Below are positions 34,548 to 43,022 of a DNA stretch of 64,000 bases, piece after piece; position 1 is the first letter of the stretch, and each line of letters opens with the position of its first letter. Made by a program: the position numbers and the translations under genes. This DNA is from Leifsonia sp. NPDC080035 (GTDB lineage: Bacteria; Actinomycetota; Actinomycetes; Actinomycetales; Microbacteriaceae). The notes beneath the pieces are model-generated. The model saw only the letters and a program-made list of their open reading frames with translations, was not told the DNA's origin and ran no database searches. The stretch is from assembly GCF_040050925.1 (NCBI RefSeq), contig NZ_CP157390.1:2666001-2730000 (forward strand), read 5' to 3'.

Positions 34548-35987
34548 TCAGGGGATTGCCAGGGCGGCCGCCTGCCCCGCCTGCGCCGTGTGCGCGCGGT
34601 ACAGCTCCACCAGCTGCGTTCCCGTGACCTCGGCGCCCGTGCGGTCGGTGTGCTCCTGAACGACCCGGGCGAAGGCGACCTGCTCGTCGCGCGAGAGCGT
34701 GATCCCGTGCTCCTCCAGCAGGTGCGCGATGCCGCCCTTGCCCGACTGCGAGTTCACCCGGATCACCGCCTCGTAGCTGCGACCCAGGTCCGCCGGGTCG
34801 ATCGGCAGGTAGGGCACCCGCCAGTCGAGGTCCGCCTCGGCGACGCCGGCCGCCGCCGCGCGGGCCCGGTGCTCGGCGAAGCCCTTCCTGATCGCGTCCT
34901 GGTGGGTGCCGCTGAACGCCGTGTGCACGAGCTCGCCGACGTACGGATGCCGGGGATGCAGCGGGATGCGCGTGCAGTCCTCGACCACCGCCCGCACCTC
35001 GTCGATGCGCGAGAAGTCGATCATCGGATCCACGCCCTGCGCGTGCAGGTTCAGCGCCAGCGTCGCCAGGTCGACGTTGCCGGTGCGCTCGCCGTTGCCG
35101 AAGATGCAGCCCTCCACGCGCTGCGCACCCGCGAGCACGGCCAGCTCGGCGCAGGCGATGCCGGTGCCCCTGTCGTTGTGCGGGTGCACCGAGAGGATGA
35201 CGGAGTCGCGCCTCGCCAGGTTGCGGTGCATCCACTCAATCTGGTCCGCGTACACATTCGGCGTCGCCACCTCGACCGTCGCGGGCAGGTTGAGGATGAC
35301 CGGCCGGTCCGGGGACGCCTGCCACAACCCGGTCACCGCGTCGCAGACCTCCAGCGCGAAATCCGGTTCGGTGAGGTTGAACACCTCGGGCGAGAACTCG
35401 AAACGGGTGTCCGGCCGGTCGCCCGCCAGCCGGAGCACGTCCGACGCACCCGCCAGGATGAGGTCGAGCAGCTCCCGCCGCTGCTTGCCGAGCACGACGT
35501 CCCGCCAGACGGGAGCGGTCGCCGTGTACAGGTGGATGACGACCGGGTTGCGCAGGCCCCGCACCGACTCCACGGTGCGCTCGATCAGGTCGCGCCTGGC
35601 CGGGGTGAACACCACGATCGTCACGTCCTCCGGGGCCAGCCGCTCCTCGGCGAGCAGGCGCACGAAGTCGTAGTCCGTGCGGGAGGCGCTCGGGTAGCCG
35701 ACCTCGATCTCGGTGTAGCCCATCCGGACCATCAGCTCGAAGAACCGGCGCTTGCGCGCCGGGTCCATCGGCTCGGCGAGCGCCTGGTTCCCGTCGCGCA
35801 GGTCGACGGGCACCCAGAGCGGCGCGGTGGTGATGCGTGCGGAGGGCCAGCGGCGGTCGACGACGGGGATGTCGACGCGGCTGTGCACGTCCCGGTAGCG
35901 GTGGGAGGGCATCCCGGACGGGCGCTGGCGGTTCCAGGCGGGCGTCCCGGGCAGCTCGAGCGCCTCGCCGGCGGGCGTGGTGGTCAT
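34548..35987 (-). CDS. leuA: 2-isopropylmalate synthase lacking the leucine-binding regulatory domain
   Basis: A 479-residue enzyme of the LeuA family, condensing acetyl-CoA with 2-oxoisovalerate in leucine synthesis. The catalytic barrel is complete: VPVDLRDGNQAL near residue 50, EVGYPSASRTD, HPHNDRGTG and GNGERTGNVDLATLA. The end, around RIPLHPRHPYVGELVHTAFSGTH and ..VNSQSGKGG, covers the linker subdomains and then stops. Actinobacterial LeuA proteins are normally 570-645 residues, so the C-terminal allosteric domain is missing. The ATG at 35987 has GAAGGAG. A GntR-type regulator is divergent. This may be a feedback-insensitive or specialised homologue. Confidence 0.88.
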   Translation of the reverse strand: MTTTPAGEALELPGTPAWNRQRPSGMPSHRYRDVHSRVDIPVVDRRWPSARITTAPLWVPVDLRDGNQALAEPMDPARKRRFFELMVRMGYTEIEVGYPSASRTDYDFVRLLAEERLAPEDVTIVVFTPARRDLIERTVESVRGLRNPVVIHLYTATAPVWRDVVLGKQRRELLDLILAGASDVLRLAGDRPDTRFEFSPEVFNLTEPDFALEVCDAVTGLWQASPDRPVILNLPATVEVATPNVYADQIEWMHRNLARRDSVILSVHPHNDRGTGIACAELAVLAGAQRVEGCIFGNGERTGNVDLATLALNLHAQGVDPMIDFSRIDEVRAVVEDCTRIPLHPRHPYVGELVHTAFSGTHQDAIRKGFAEHRARAAAAGVAEADLDWRVPYLPIDPADLGRSYEAVIRVNSQSGKGGIAHLLEEHGITLSRDEQVAFARVVQEHTDRTGAEVTGTQLVELYRAHTAQAGQAAALAIP

Positions 35988-36133
35988 GGGGTTCTCCTTC
36001 GTGTCGTGCGTGCGGTCGGTCGACCGGCGCGACGAGGGAACCCGCGGACTCCGCGGCGGGGCGCCGGTCAGACCCCGCCGCGGCGGGGAAGGAGGAGGCG
36101 TCCGAAGTGCATGCTGCGACCGTAGCACTCCTC

Positions 36134-36149
36134 AGACAAGTAGACAAGT
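36134..36149. promoter_or_regulatory. Candidate GntR operator (tandem AGACAAGT)
   Basis: Two perfect head-to-tail copies of AGACAAGT (36134-36141 and 36142-36149) lie 21-36 bp before the GntR gene and about 150 bp before leuA. The position fits an autoregulatory operator. Confidence 0.5.
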
Positions 36150-36169
36150 GTTGGGCTAGGCGGCATAGG

Positions 36170-36844
36170 ATGGCAGACGTGCCCGTCCTCCGCGCCCCTC
36201 TCGCCGACCAGGCGGCCGACGCGCTGCTCGCACGCATCCGCGCGGGCGAATGGGCGCTCGGCGAGAAGCTCCCCGGCGAGACGACGCTCGCACCGCAGCT
36301 GGGCGTCGGCCGGTCGACGGTCCGCGAGGCGATCCGGCAGCTCGCCGGGCGAGGGATGCTGCAGTCCCGCCAGGGCGCCGGCGTCTTCGTCACCGCCCTC
36401 GACGTGCCGGAGGACTGGGACGCGGTGCTCCGGCGGGCCGGCATCGTGTCGGTGATCGAGGCGCGCACCGCGATCGAGTCGGAGGCGGCGGCGCTGGCCG
36501 CCGAGCGCCGCACCCCCGCGGAGCTGCGCGCGCTGCGCCGCGCCCTGCAGACCCGCGGCGAGCCTGCGGCGACGATCGAGGCGCACGTGGACGCGGACAC
36601 CGCCTTCCACCGGGCCGTCGTCGATGCGGCCCACAACGACATCCTGCGCGAGCTGTTCGACGGGTTCGTGCCACGCTCGCGCGAGGCGATGGTGCAGATG
36701 CTGCGCATCCGCCCGGTGCCGGACGAGTCGGCCGACCACGACGCGCACGCCGCGCTGGTGGACGCCATCGCCCGCCAGGATCCGGATGCGGCGGCGCGCG
36801 CGAGTCGCGGCCACCTCGCCTCCCTGAAGAGCCGGCTGAGCTAG
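36170..36844 (+). CDS. GntR/FadR-family transcriptional regulator
   Basis: A 224-residue regulator with an N-terminal GntR winged helix (residues 10-75: LADQAADALLARIRAGEW, STVREAIRQLAGRGML) and an all-helical FCD effector domain from about residue 90 (IEARTAIESEAAAL, DTAFHRAVVDAAHN, DHDAHAALVDAI). FCD domains usually bind carboxylic acids through a metal. It is divergent from the leuA-type gene and seven bases upstream of the ABC ATPase, so it could control both. The start has no ribosome site and may be leaderless. Confidence 0.9.
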   Translation: MADVPVLRAPLADQAADALLARIRAGEWALGEKLPGETTLAPQLGVGRSTVREAIRQLAGRGMLQSRQGAGVFVTALDVPEDWDAVLRRAGIVSVIEARTAIESEAAALAAERRTPAELRALRRALQTRGEPAATIEAHVDADTAFHRAVVDAAHNDILRELFDGFVPRSREAMVQMLRIRPVPDESADHDAHAALVDAIARQDPDAAARASRGHLASLKSRLS

Positions 36845-36851
36845 GAGCCCC

Positions 36852-37658
36852 ATGACCGACACCGTCCTCGAACTCCGCGACGTCACCTTCCGGCGCGACG
36901 GCAACCAGATCCTCGACGGGATCGACCTGACCGTGCGCGCCGGCGAGCACTGGGCGCTGCTCGGCCCGAACGGTGCGGGCAAGTCGACGGTGCTCGGGTT
37001 CTGCGGGGCGCTGACGTTCCCCACCAGCGGGACCGTGGATGTGCTCGGCCGGCGCCTCGGCCGCGTCGAGCTGCAGGAGCTGCGGCGGCACATCGGGCAC
37101 GTGAACCCGCGGCATCCGGTGCGCTCGCCCCTCACCGTCACCGAGGTGGTGCTCACCGGGATCACCGGCACGCTTGAGCGGCCGATGCGCTGGGAGCCGA
37201 CGTCGGAGCAGCTGGCTCGCGCGCGGGAGCTCATCCACACCGTCGGCCTGGACGAGCGCAGCCAGGCACGCTGGCCGACCCTGTCGCAGGGCGAGCGCGG
37301 CCGCAGCCTGATCGCCCGCGCGCTGATCTCCGAACCCCGGCTCCTGCTGCTCGACGAGCCGACCACCGGCCTCGACGTCGCCGCGCGGGAGCAGCTGCTG
37401 GAGACGATCGACGGCCTCTCGCACACCGCTCCGGACCTCGCCTCCGTGCTGGTCACCCACCACCTCGAGGAGCTGCCGGAGACGACGACGCACGCGCTGC
37501 TCATCTCGCACGGCCGCATCGTCGCCGTCGGTCCGATCGCCGAGGCGATCACGACCGAGAGCGTGACGCGCGCCTTCGAGCACCCGATCCGCGTCGAGCG
37601 CGCGGACGGCCGCTGGAGCGCCCGCGCGGTGCGCGAGCGGGCCGGGCTCGGCGGCTAG
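36852..37658 (+). CDS. ABC transporter ATP-binding protein (orphan)
   Basis: A 268-residue ABC ATPase. Walker A GPNGAGKST is at residues 38-46, the Q-loop near VNPRHPVRSP, signature LSQGERGRS, Walker B LLLLDEPTTGLD and the H-loop TTHH region VLVTHHLEE. It resembles the iron/molybdenum-type or YlmA-type soluble ATPases. No permease or binding protein gene is adjacent, so its partner is elsewhere or it acts outside transport. The ATG has AGGAG five bases ahead and begins seven bases after the GntR stop. Confidence 0.9.
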   Translation: MTDTVLELRDVTFRRDGNQILDGIDLTVRAGEHWALLGPNGAGKSTVLGFCGALTFPTSGTVDVLGRRLGRVELQELRRHIGHVNPRHPVRSPLTVTEVVLTGITGTLERPMRWEPTSEQLARARELIHTVGLDERSQARWPTLSQGERGRSLIARALISEPRLLLLDEPTTGLDVAAREQLLETIDGLSHTAPDLASVLVTHHLEELPETTTHALLISHGRIVAVGPIAEAITTESVTRAFEHPIRVERADGRWSARAVRERAGLGG

Positions 37659-37674
37659 CCGCGTCCCGGGCCCG

Positions 37675-38583
37675 CTAGCGCTGCGGCACCTTCTCCAGCG
37701 CGAACTCCATCGCGAGCTGGGCGGCAACCAGCGCGGCCGCCGCCGCAGCCATCCCGACCTGTGCGGACGGGTCGGTCACATTGCCGGCGGCCCAGACGCC
37801 GGGGACGCTCGTGCGGCCCTGCTGGTCCGTCGGCAGATGCTCGCCGATGCCGGCGGGATGCTCGACGGGCGCGAGTCCCAGGCCGGAGAGGAAGGGTGCG
37901 ACGATCCGCGAGCGCGGGCCGATCACGACCGTCTCGACGGGATGCACCTCGCCGCCAGCGAGTCGGAGGCCGGCCACGCGGCCCTCCCGCAGTTCGACCG
38001 CCTCCACAGCGCCCTCCACCACGGGGATGCCGCGCTCGGCCGCCTCCTCCGCGAGGCCCGGCTGGTCGTTCGCGAACAGGGTGACGTCCGGGCTCCACTG
38101 GTGGAACAGCAGCGCCTGGTGCATCGCACGCCCGCTCAGGGCCAGCACGCCGATCGCGGTGTCGCGCACCTCCCAGCCGTGGCAGAACGGGCAGTGCACG
38201 ACCTCCGCGCCCCAGCGCTCCCTCAGGCCGGGGATGTCGGGGATCTCGTCCACGAGGCCGGTCGTGACGATGAGCCGGCGTGCGCTCAGCCTCCGCGAGC
38301 CGTCCACGGTCACGACGAACCCGTCGCGGTCCGGACGCGCGTCGGTCACGGTGCTGTCGAGGATGCCGCCGCCGTAGCCGATGACCTCCGCGCGACCGCG
38401 CGCCAGGAGTTCGGCCGGGGGCGTGCCGTCGCGGCCGAACAGCCCGTGCACCTCGCCGGCGCGCGCGTTGCGCGGGGCCCCCGCATCCACCACCAGCACC
38501 GACACCCTGGCGCGGGCGAGCATCAGGCCGGCGCTGAGTCCGGCCGCGCCGCCGCCGATCACGATCACATCGAAGTCGTCCAT
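37675..38583 (-). CDS. Thioredoxin-reductase-like FAD/NAD(P) oxidoreductase
   Basis: A 302-residue pyridine-nucleotide disulfide oxidoreductase of class II. The FAD motif GGGAAGLSAG is at residues 11-20, the redox pair is C131-P-F-C134 (CPFCHGWE), the central NADP loop is degenerate (VLALSGRA) and the FAD closing motif is VWAAGNVTD. Its C134-H-G-W context and lack of a thioredoxin gene nearby resemble the many actinobacterial flavoproteins of unknown partner. It is divergent from a cupin-type regulator, with three GGCAA/TTGCC half-sites between them, so that regulator probably controls it. Confidence 0.9.
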   Translation of the reverse strand: MDDFDVIVIGGGAAGLSAGLMLARARVSVLVVDAGAPRNARAGEVHGLFGRDGTPPAELLARGRAEVIGYGGGILDSTVTDARPDRDGFVVTVDGSRRLSARRLIVTTGLVDEIPDIPGLRERWGAEVVHCPFCHGWEVRDTAIGVLALSGRAMHQALLFHQWSPDVTLFANDQPGLAEEAAERGIPVVEGAVEAVELREGRVAGLRLAGGEVHPVETVVIGPRSRIVAPFLSGLGLAPVEHPAGIGEHLPTDQQGRTSVPGVWAAGNVTDPSAQVGMAAAAAALVAAQLAMEFALEKVPQR

Positions 38584-38614
38584 GCCTCCACACTCGGCGG
38601 CGGCCGGATGAATT

Positions 38615-38640
38615 GGCAAGTTTCGTTGCCGAAGTGGCAA
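38615..38640. promoter_or_regulatory. Alternating GGCAA/TTGCC half-sites (candidate operator)
   Basis: GGCAA (38615-38619), TTGCC (38626-38630) and GGCAA (38636-38640) form two overlapping palindromes between the divergent flavoprotein and XRE-cupin genes. The right half-site overlaps a CAAAAT -10 box (38638-38643), which suggests repression of the regulator itself. Confidence 0.55.
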
Positions 38641-38649
38641 AATGTGGGC

Positions 38650-39273
38650 ATGACCGACGAGACCGACCGCGAGCTCGACCGCGCGCTCGGCGCGGTCGGC
38701 GACCGGCTGCGCGCGCTCCGCACCCGTCGCGACCTGACCCTCGCCGAGCTCGCCGCGACCACCGGCATCTCGGTCAGCACGCTCTCGCGGCTGGAGTCCG
38801 GCGCCCGGCGTCCCACCCTCGAGCTGCTGCTGCCGCTCGCCCGCGCGCACGGCGTGACCCTGGACGAGCTGGTGGATGCGCCGCAGACCGGCGACCCCCG
38901 CGTGCACCTGCGGCCGGTGCGGCACGGCGACCGCACCGTGGTGCCGCTCACCCGCAGGACCGGCGGTATCCAGGCGTTCAAGACCGTCATCCCCGGCGGT
39001 CGTCCCGCCCCCGGTATCCCCGACCCCAGGACGCACGAGGGCTACGAGTGGCTCTACGTGCTGAACGGCCGCCTGCGCCTCGTGCTCGGCGAGCACGACA
39101 TCGAGCTCGGGCCGGGCGAGGCGGCCGAGTTCGACACCCGCGTGCCGCACTGGTTCGAGCGGGCCGGCGAGGACGCGGTCGAGTTCCTGAGCCTGTTCGG
39201 CAAGCAGGGCGAGCGCGTGCACCTGCGGGCTCGCCCTTCGCGCCCGGGCGACGGCGCCGGTGACCGCTCGTGA
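38650..39273 (+). CDS. XRE-family regulator with cupin sensor domain
   Basis: A 207-residue regulator. Residues about 15-70 are an HTH_3 domain (LAELAATTGISVSTLSRLES) and the C-terminal half is a cupin (HEGYEWLYVLNGRLRLVLGE, GPGEAAEFDTRVPHW). Such proteins sense small ligands and repress neighbouring genes. The start codon lies seven bases after a -10-like CAAAAT with no ribosome site, so the transcript is likely leaderless. Its stop overlaps the GTG of the alpha/beta hydrolase gene (GTGA), so both are co-expressed; the divergent flavoprotein is the other likely target. Confidence 0.9.
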   Translation: MTDETDRELDRALGAVGDRLRALRTRRDLTLAELAATTGISVSTLSRLESGARRPTLELLLPLARAHGVTLDELVDAPQTGDPRVHLRPVRHGDRTVVPLTRRTGGIQAFKTVIPGGRPAPGIPDPRTHEGYEWLYVLNGRLRLVLGEHDIELGPGEAAEFDTRVPHWFERAGEDAVEFLSLFGKQGERVHLRARPSRPGDGAGDRS

Positions 39274-40061
39274 CGACGTTCGCCATCGCGGACGACGGCG
39301 TGCGGATCGCGTTCGAGGAGCACGGCAGCGGCGTCCCGGTGCTGCTGATCGCCGGCCAGGCGACCGGGATGCACGGCTGGGGACCGTTCGCCGACGCCCT
39401 GGCACGCGACTTCCGGGTCATCGCGTTCGACCACCGCGGCATCGGCGCGAGTGAGGAAGGCGACGCCGGGCTCTACTCGACGCGATCGTTCGCCGCCGAC
39501 GCCGTGGCGGTGCTGGATGCGGCGGGCGTCGCAGCGGCGCACGTCGTCGGGCACTCGATGGGCGGCCGTGTCGCTCAATGGCTTGCCGCGGACGACCCGG
39601 GCAGGGTGCGCCGCCTGGTGCTCATCGCCACCACCGCGAGCGATCGCGCCGGCGGCTCCGGTGCTCGGCGCGACCCGGCCGCCATCGCCGACCTGCTGAG
39701 CGGCGACCGCGCCAGGATGCGACCCCTGTTCTTCGACGACGGCTGGGCCGACGCTCATCCCGACGTGGTCGACGGGTTCTTCGGCCGCGTCGCCTCCCGC
39801 CCGGCGCTCCGGGGCCACTTCGCGGCGAGCCGCGACCACGACGCCAGGGACGCGCTCGCCGGCATCCGCGCCGAGACGCTCGTCATCCACGGCAGCCGCG
39901 ACGCGCTCACCCCGGTGCCGCACGCCAGGATGCTCGCCGACGGCATCCCGCACGCCCGCTTCCTGGAGCTGGACGCCCGCCACGGCCTGCACCTGGACAC
40001 GCCCGCCGTGCTCGACGCGGTGCGCGACTTCCTCCTGCCGGAGGGGCAGCGGCGGGACTGA
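39270..40061 (+). CDS. Alpha/beta hydrolase
   Basis: A 263-residue alpha/beta-fold hydrolase. The oxyanion region is IAGQATGMHGW, the nucleophile elbow GHSMGG (S96), the acid is in HGSRDALTP and the histidine in ARHGLHLD. It resembles 3-oxoadipate enol-lactonase and peroxidase-type hydrolases. GTG start overlaps the regulator stop by four bases. The pairing with a cupin regulator suggests an inducible catabolic or detoxifying step; the ester or lactone substrate is unknown. Confidence 0.9.
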   Translation: MTTFAIADDGVRIAFEEHGSGVPVLLIAGQATGMHGWGPFADALARDFRVIAFDHRGIGASEEGDAGLYSTRSFAADAVAVLDAAGVAAAHVVGHSMGGRVAQWLAADDPGRVRRLVLIATTASDRAGGSGARRDPAAIADLLSGDRARMRPLFFDDGWADAHPDVVDGFFGRVASRPALRGHFAASRDHDARDALAGIRAETLVIHGSRDALTPVPHARMLADGIPHARFLELDARHGLHLDTPAVLDAVRDFLLPEGQRRD

Positions 40062-40083
40062 CGGCAGGGAATTGGGGGTGGTG

Positions 40084-40141
40084 CCGCGGCGACGGGCAGG
40101 AGCATCCTTGGTGCCGTCGCCGCGGGGTGCCGCGGCGACGG
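40084..40141 (+). terminator. Mutually exclusive 12-bp hairpins
   Basis: CCGTCGCCGCGG (40114-40125) can pair with an identical complementary 12-mer either upstream (40084-40095) or downstream (40130-40141, loop GGTG). The downstream stem is a strong terminator; the upstream one would prevent it. It lies between the hydrolase and the flavin oxidase. Confidence 0.6.
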
Positions 40142-40177
40142 TCACCAGATACCCGAAACCCGAACAGGAGCACCACC

Positions 40178-41557
40178 ATGTCTCTCACCGAGACCGACGT
40201 CTCGGACGACTTCCGAGACCTCGCCGGTCGCGTCGCCGGCTCCGTCGTCACACCCGCCGACCCCGGCTGGGACACCGTCCGCCAAGCCTGGAACCTCGCG
40301 CACGACCAGCATCCTGACCTCGTCGTCGTCCCGGCCGGCCCCGACGACGTGGCGGCCGCGCTCGACTTCGCCCGGGAGACCGGGCGCACGCTGGTGCCGC
40401 AGGGCACCGGGCACTTGGCCGCACCACTCGGCGACCTCGCCGGATGCCTGCTGCTGAACACGTCGGCGCTGCGCGGCGTCGAGGTGGATGCGGACGCCCG
40501 CGTCGTCCGCGCGGGCGCCGGTGCCGTCTGGGGCGACGTCACCTCCGCGCTCGCGCCGCACTCCCTCGCCGCGCTCGCGGGGTCCTCGCCCGATGTCGGC
40601 ATCTCCGGCTACCTGCTCGGCGGCGGGTACAGCTGGCTCGCGCGCGAGCACGGGCTCGGCTGCACCTCTGTGATCGCGCTCGACGTCGTCACCGCGGACG
40701 GCGTGCAGCGGCACGTGACCGCGGAGCAGGAGCCCGAGCTGTTCTGGGCGCTCCGCGGTGGCGGCGGCACCACGGCCGTCGTGACCGCGATCACCCTGCG
40801 GGTGCTCCCGCTCGCGACCATCTACGCCGGGATGCTGCTCTTCCCGATCGAGCGCGCCGGCGAGGTCGTGCGCGCCTACGAGCGCTGGACACGCGACATC
40901 ACCGAGGCCGCGACCACCTGCGTCCGGCTGCTGCGCGTCCCGCCGCTGCCGGACGTTCCCGAGCCGCTGCGCGGCCGGGCGTTCGTGGGCGTCAACGGGG
41001 CGATCGACCTGCCGGAGGAGGAGGCCGTGGCTCTGCTCGCGGACCTGCGCGTCCTCGGCCCGGAGCTGGACACGTTCGCTCCCATGCCGGCGGCGGCCCT
41101 CGGGGCCATCAACATGGACCCGCCGATGCCGGTGCCCGCGGCCGGCGACGGGATGATCATCGACGATCTGCCGGAGGACGCGATCGCGGCGCTGCTGGCG
41201 GTCGCAGGGCCCGAGGCGCAGACGCCGCTGCTGGCCGTCGACCTGCGCAACCTCGGCGGTGCCGCGGGCCGTCCGGCCCCGGGAGGCGGCGCGGTCGACC
41301 ACCTGCCCGGCCGGTTCCTGGTCTACGCGGTGGGCATCGTGCCTGACCCCGCGCTCGCCCCGGCGGTCGCGGGAGCCGTGGAGGCGGTGCGCGGCGCGCT
41401 CGCGCCCTGGGCGGCCGAACGCGACTACGCCAACTTCCGCGAGACCGTCGTGCCGGCGTCCCGGCTGTGGGCGCCGGACGTCCTCGAACGGCTTCGTGCG
41501 GTCAAGGCGGCGTACGACCCCCAGGGGGTGATCCGCACCGCGCACCAGCTGGCGTGA
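40178..41557 (+). CDS. FAD-binding oxidoreductase (berberine bridge enzyme-like)
   Basis: A 459-residue PCMH-type flavoprotein. The FAD-binding N-terminal domain has QGTGHLAAP (the histidine is the usual covalent flavin site), AGAGAVWGDV and the GYLLGGGYSWLAREHG loop; the substrate-binding part follows and the protein ends with a short BBE-like segment (YDPQGVIRTAHQ). The second covalent cysteine of plant BBE enzymes is not evident. The ATG has AGGAG eight bases ahead. It probably oxidises a sugar or small alcohol with oxygen; the hairpins upstream may control it. Confidence 0.88.
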   Translation: MSLTETDVSDDFRDLAGRVAGSVVTPADPGWDTVRQAWNLAHDQHPDLVVVPAGPDDVAAALDFARETGRTLVPQGTGHLAAPLGDLAGCLLLNTSALRGVEVDADARVVRAGAGAVWGDVTSALAPHSLAALAGSSPDVGISGYLLGGGYSWLAREHGLGCTSVIALDVVTADGVQRHVTAEQEPELFWALRGGGGTTAVVTAITLRVLPLATIYAGMLLFPIERAGEVVRAYERWTRDITEAATTCVRLLRVPPLPDVPEPLRGRAFVGVNGAIDLPEEEAVALLADLRVLGPELDTFAPMPAAALGAINMDPPMPVPAAGDGMIIDDLPEDAIAALLAVAGPEAQTPLLAVDLRNLGGAAGRPAPGGGAVDHLPGRFLVYAVGIVPDPALAPAVAGAVEAVRGALAPWAAERDYANFRETVVPASRLWAPDVLERLRAVKAAYDPQGVIRTAHQLA

Positions 41558-41598
41558 GGCGGCGTCCGGCGCCCCGTCGGGTCCATCGGGTCAGCGCG

Positions 41599-42960
41599 TC
41601 AGGCGAAGAAGCCCTGCCGCGCCGCGTCCACGAACAGCTCGTAGTCCGCCTCCGCCTGGTCGGCGTAGGCGTGCGCCCACTCCGCCGCCGCGCGCACGAA
41701 CGCTCCGCCCGTCCCGATGTACCCGGCCGCGAACGCCGCCTTGGGAGAGCGGGCGTGCGCGCGGCCGAGCACGATCGCGCACGCCTGGGCGTAATCCGTG
41801 AACTGCGCGGCGTTCATCTCCCCGATCTCGAACGACGCGTTGCGGTTGCGGAAGATGCGCATGTAGAAGCCGTAGTCCTCCACGTTCAGATAGCCGAGGA
41901 ACGGATCCGAGACCGCCTGCAGGATCCGCTGGCAGCCGACCACCCGGTAGCCCTGGTGCCGATCGAACAGCACAGGGTCCAGGTAACCGAGCGCGGGGGA
42001 GACCTGCCCGAACTCCTGCACCACCGAGGCGCCGGCCTCCTTCAACTGCAGGATGAGCACGTCCCCGGTCGGGTCGCCGAGGGCGATGATGAAGCACCGG
42101 GTGCCGACGCTGCCGACCCCGACGACGCGGCGGGCGACGTCGAGCACGGTGTACTGCGACAGCATGAGCGCGAGGTTGGACGGGACGCTGGCGCGGTAGT
42201 CCTCGAAGACGCCGTCGATGAGGGCGCGGATATCCGGCTCCAGGCGGGTGAGCACCGGCGGCTGCTCCACGAAGCGCATCCGGCCGTCCCCGCCCTCCTC
42301 CAGAGTGCGCGCGGCGACGCGCTCGCTCGTCCGCTTCTCCGACTGCTTGAGCGTGCGCTTGACCATCCGCTCGGAGTCCGGCGACAGCACCTGCCTGTTG
42401 TTCATGTCGGTGGGGGTGAAGTAGCGGCCGTACAGCGGGAGTCGCAGGGCGTTGCGGAGGGCGTTGCGGTACATCGCGGACGCGTCGAGCACGATCGTCC
42501 GCAGCTGCGCCCCGCCCATCCCGAGCGACCGTCCGGCGAGGACGACGCTCGCGAGCAGGCGCTTGACGTCCCACTCCCAGGGTCCGATGAACGCCTCGTC
42601 GAAGTCGTTGATGTCGAACACCATCGCGCGCTCGGGCGAGCGGTAGACGCCGAAGTTGCCGAGGTGGGCGTCGCCGCAGATGATCACCTCCGCGCCGGAG
42701 TCGACGCCGGCGTGCAGGTCCGCGGACTGGATCGCCGCCGTCCCGCGGTAGAACGCGAACGGGTCGGCGCCCATCCGCTCCACTCGCAGCTGGACGAGCC
42801 ACGGCAGCCGCGATTCGTGCTGCGTGCGCAGGATGCCCAGCGGATCCCGGCCCGGCGGCGGCGTGTACTCGGCCTGCGCGGAGCGCGGCACGTCGCCGCG
42901 TGCCGCTCGTCCCGCCTCGTAGAGCTCGGCCTCGGTGAGCGGGGTCGCGATCGTGGTCAT
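41599..42960 (-). CDS. DUF2252 domain-containing protein
   Basis: A 453-residue protein matching DUF2252 along its length, a family with a kinase-like fold and no proven function. Recognisable elements are ADPFAFYRGTAAI, ICGDAHLGNFGVYRSPERA, VFDINDFDEAFIGPWEWDVKRL and DYGFYMRIFRNRNASFEIG. The HxxN and DxND patterns resemble aminoglycoside phosphotransferase catalytic and metal motifs. The ATG at 42960 is chosen because AGGAGG lies six bases ahead; an ATG at 42987 is a weaker choice. Confidence 0.88.
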   Translation of the reverse strand: MTTIATPLTEAELYEAGRAARGDVPRSAQAEYTPPPGRDPLGILRTQHESRLPWLVQLRVERMGADPFAFYRGTAAIQSADLHAGVDSGAEVIICGDAHLGNFGVYRSPERAMVFDINDFDEAFIGPWEWDVKRLLASVVLAGRSLGMGGAQLRTIVLDASAMYRNALRNALRLPLYGRYFTPTDMNNRQVLSPDSERMVKRTLKQSEKRTSERVAARTLEEGGDGRMRFVEQPPVLTRLEPDIRALIDGVFEDYRASVPSNLALMLSQYTVLDVARRVVGVGSVGTRCFIIALGDPTGDVLILQLKEAGASVVQEFGQVSPALGYLDPVLFDRHQGYRVVGCQRILQAVSDPFLGYLNVEDYGFYMRIFRNRNASFEIGEMNAAQFTDYAQACAIVLGRAHARSPKAAFAAGYIGTGGAFVRAAAEWAHAYADQAEADYELFVDAARQGFFA

Positions 42961-43008
42961 GTCCCACCTCCTGCGCAGCGCGCTCATGGTAGCTCCCGCC
43001 CGGGCGGC

Positions 43009-43014
43009 TAGGGT
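43009..43014 (+). promoter_or_regulatory. -10 element for a leaderless start
   Basis: TAGGGT ends eight bases before the ATG at 43023; no ribosome site is present between them. Confidence 0.4.
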
Positions 43015-43022
43015 AGGGGCCG

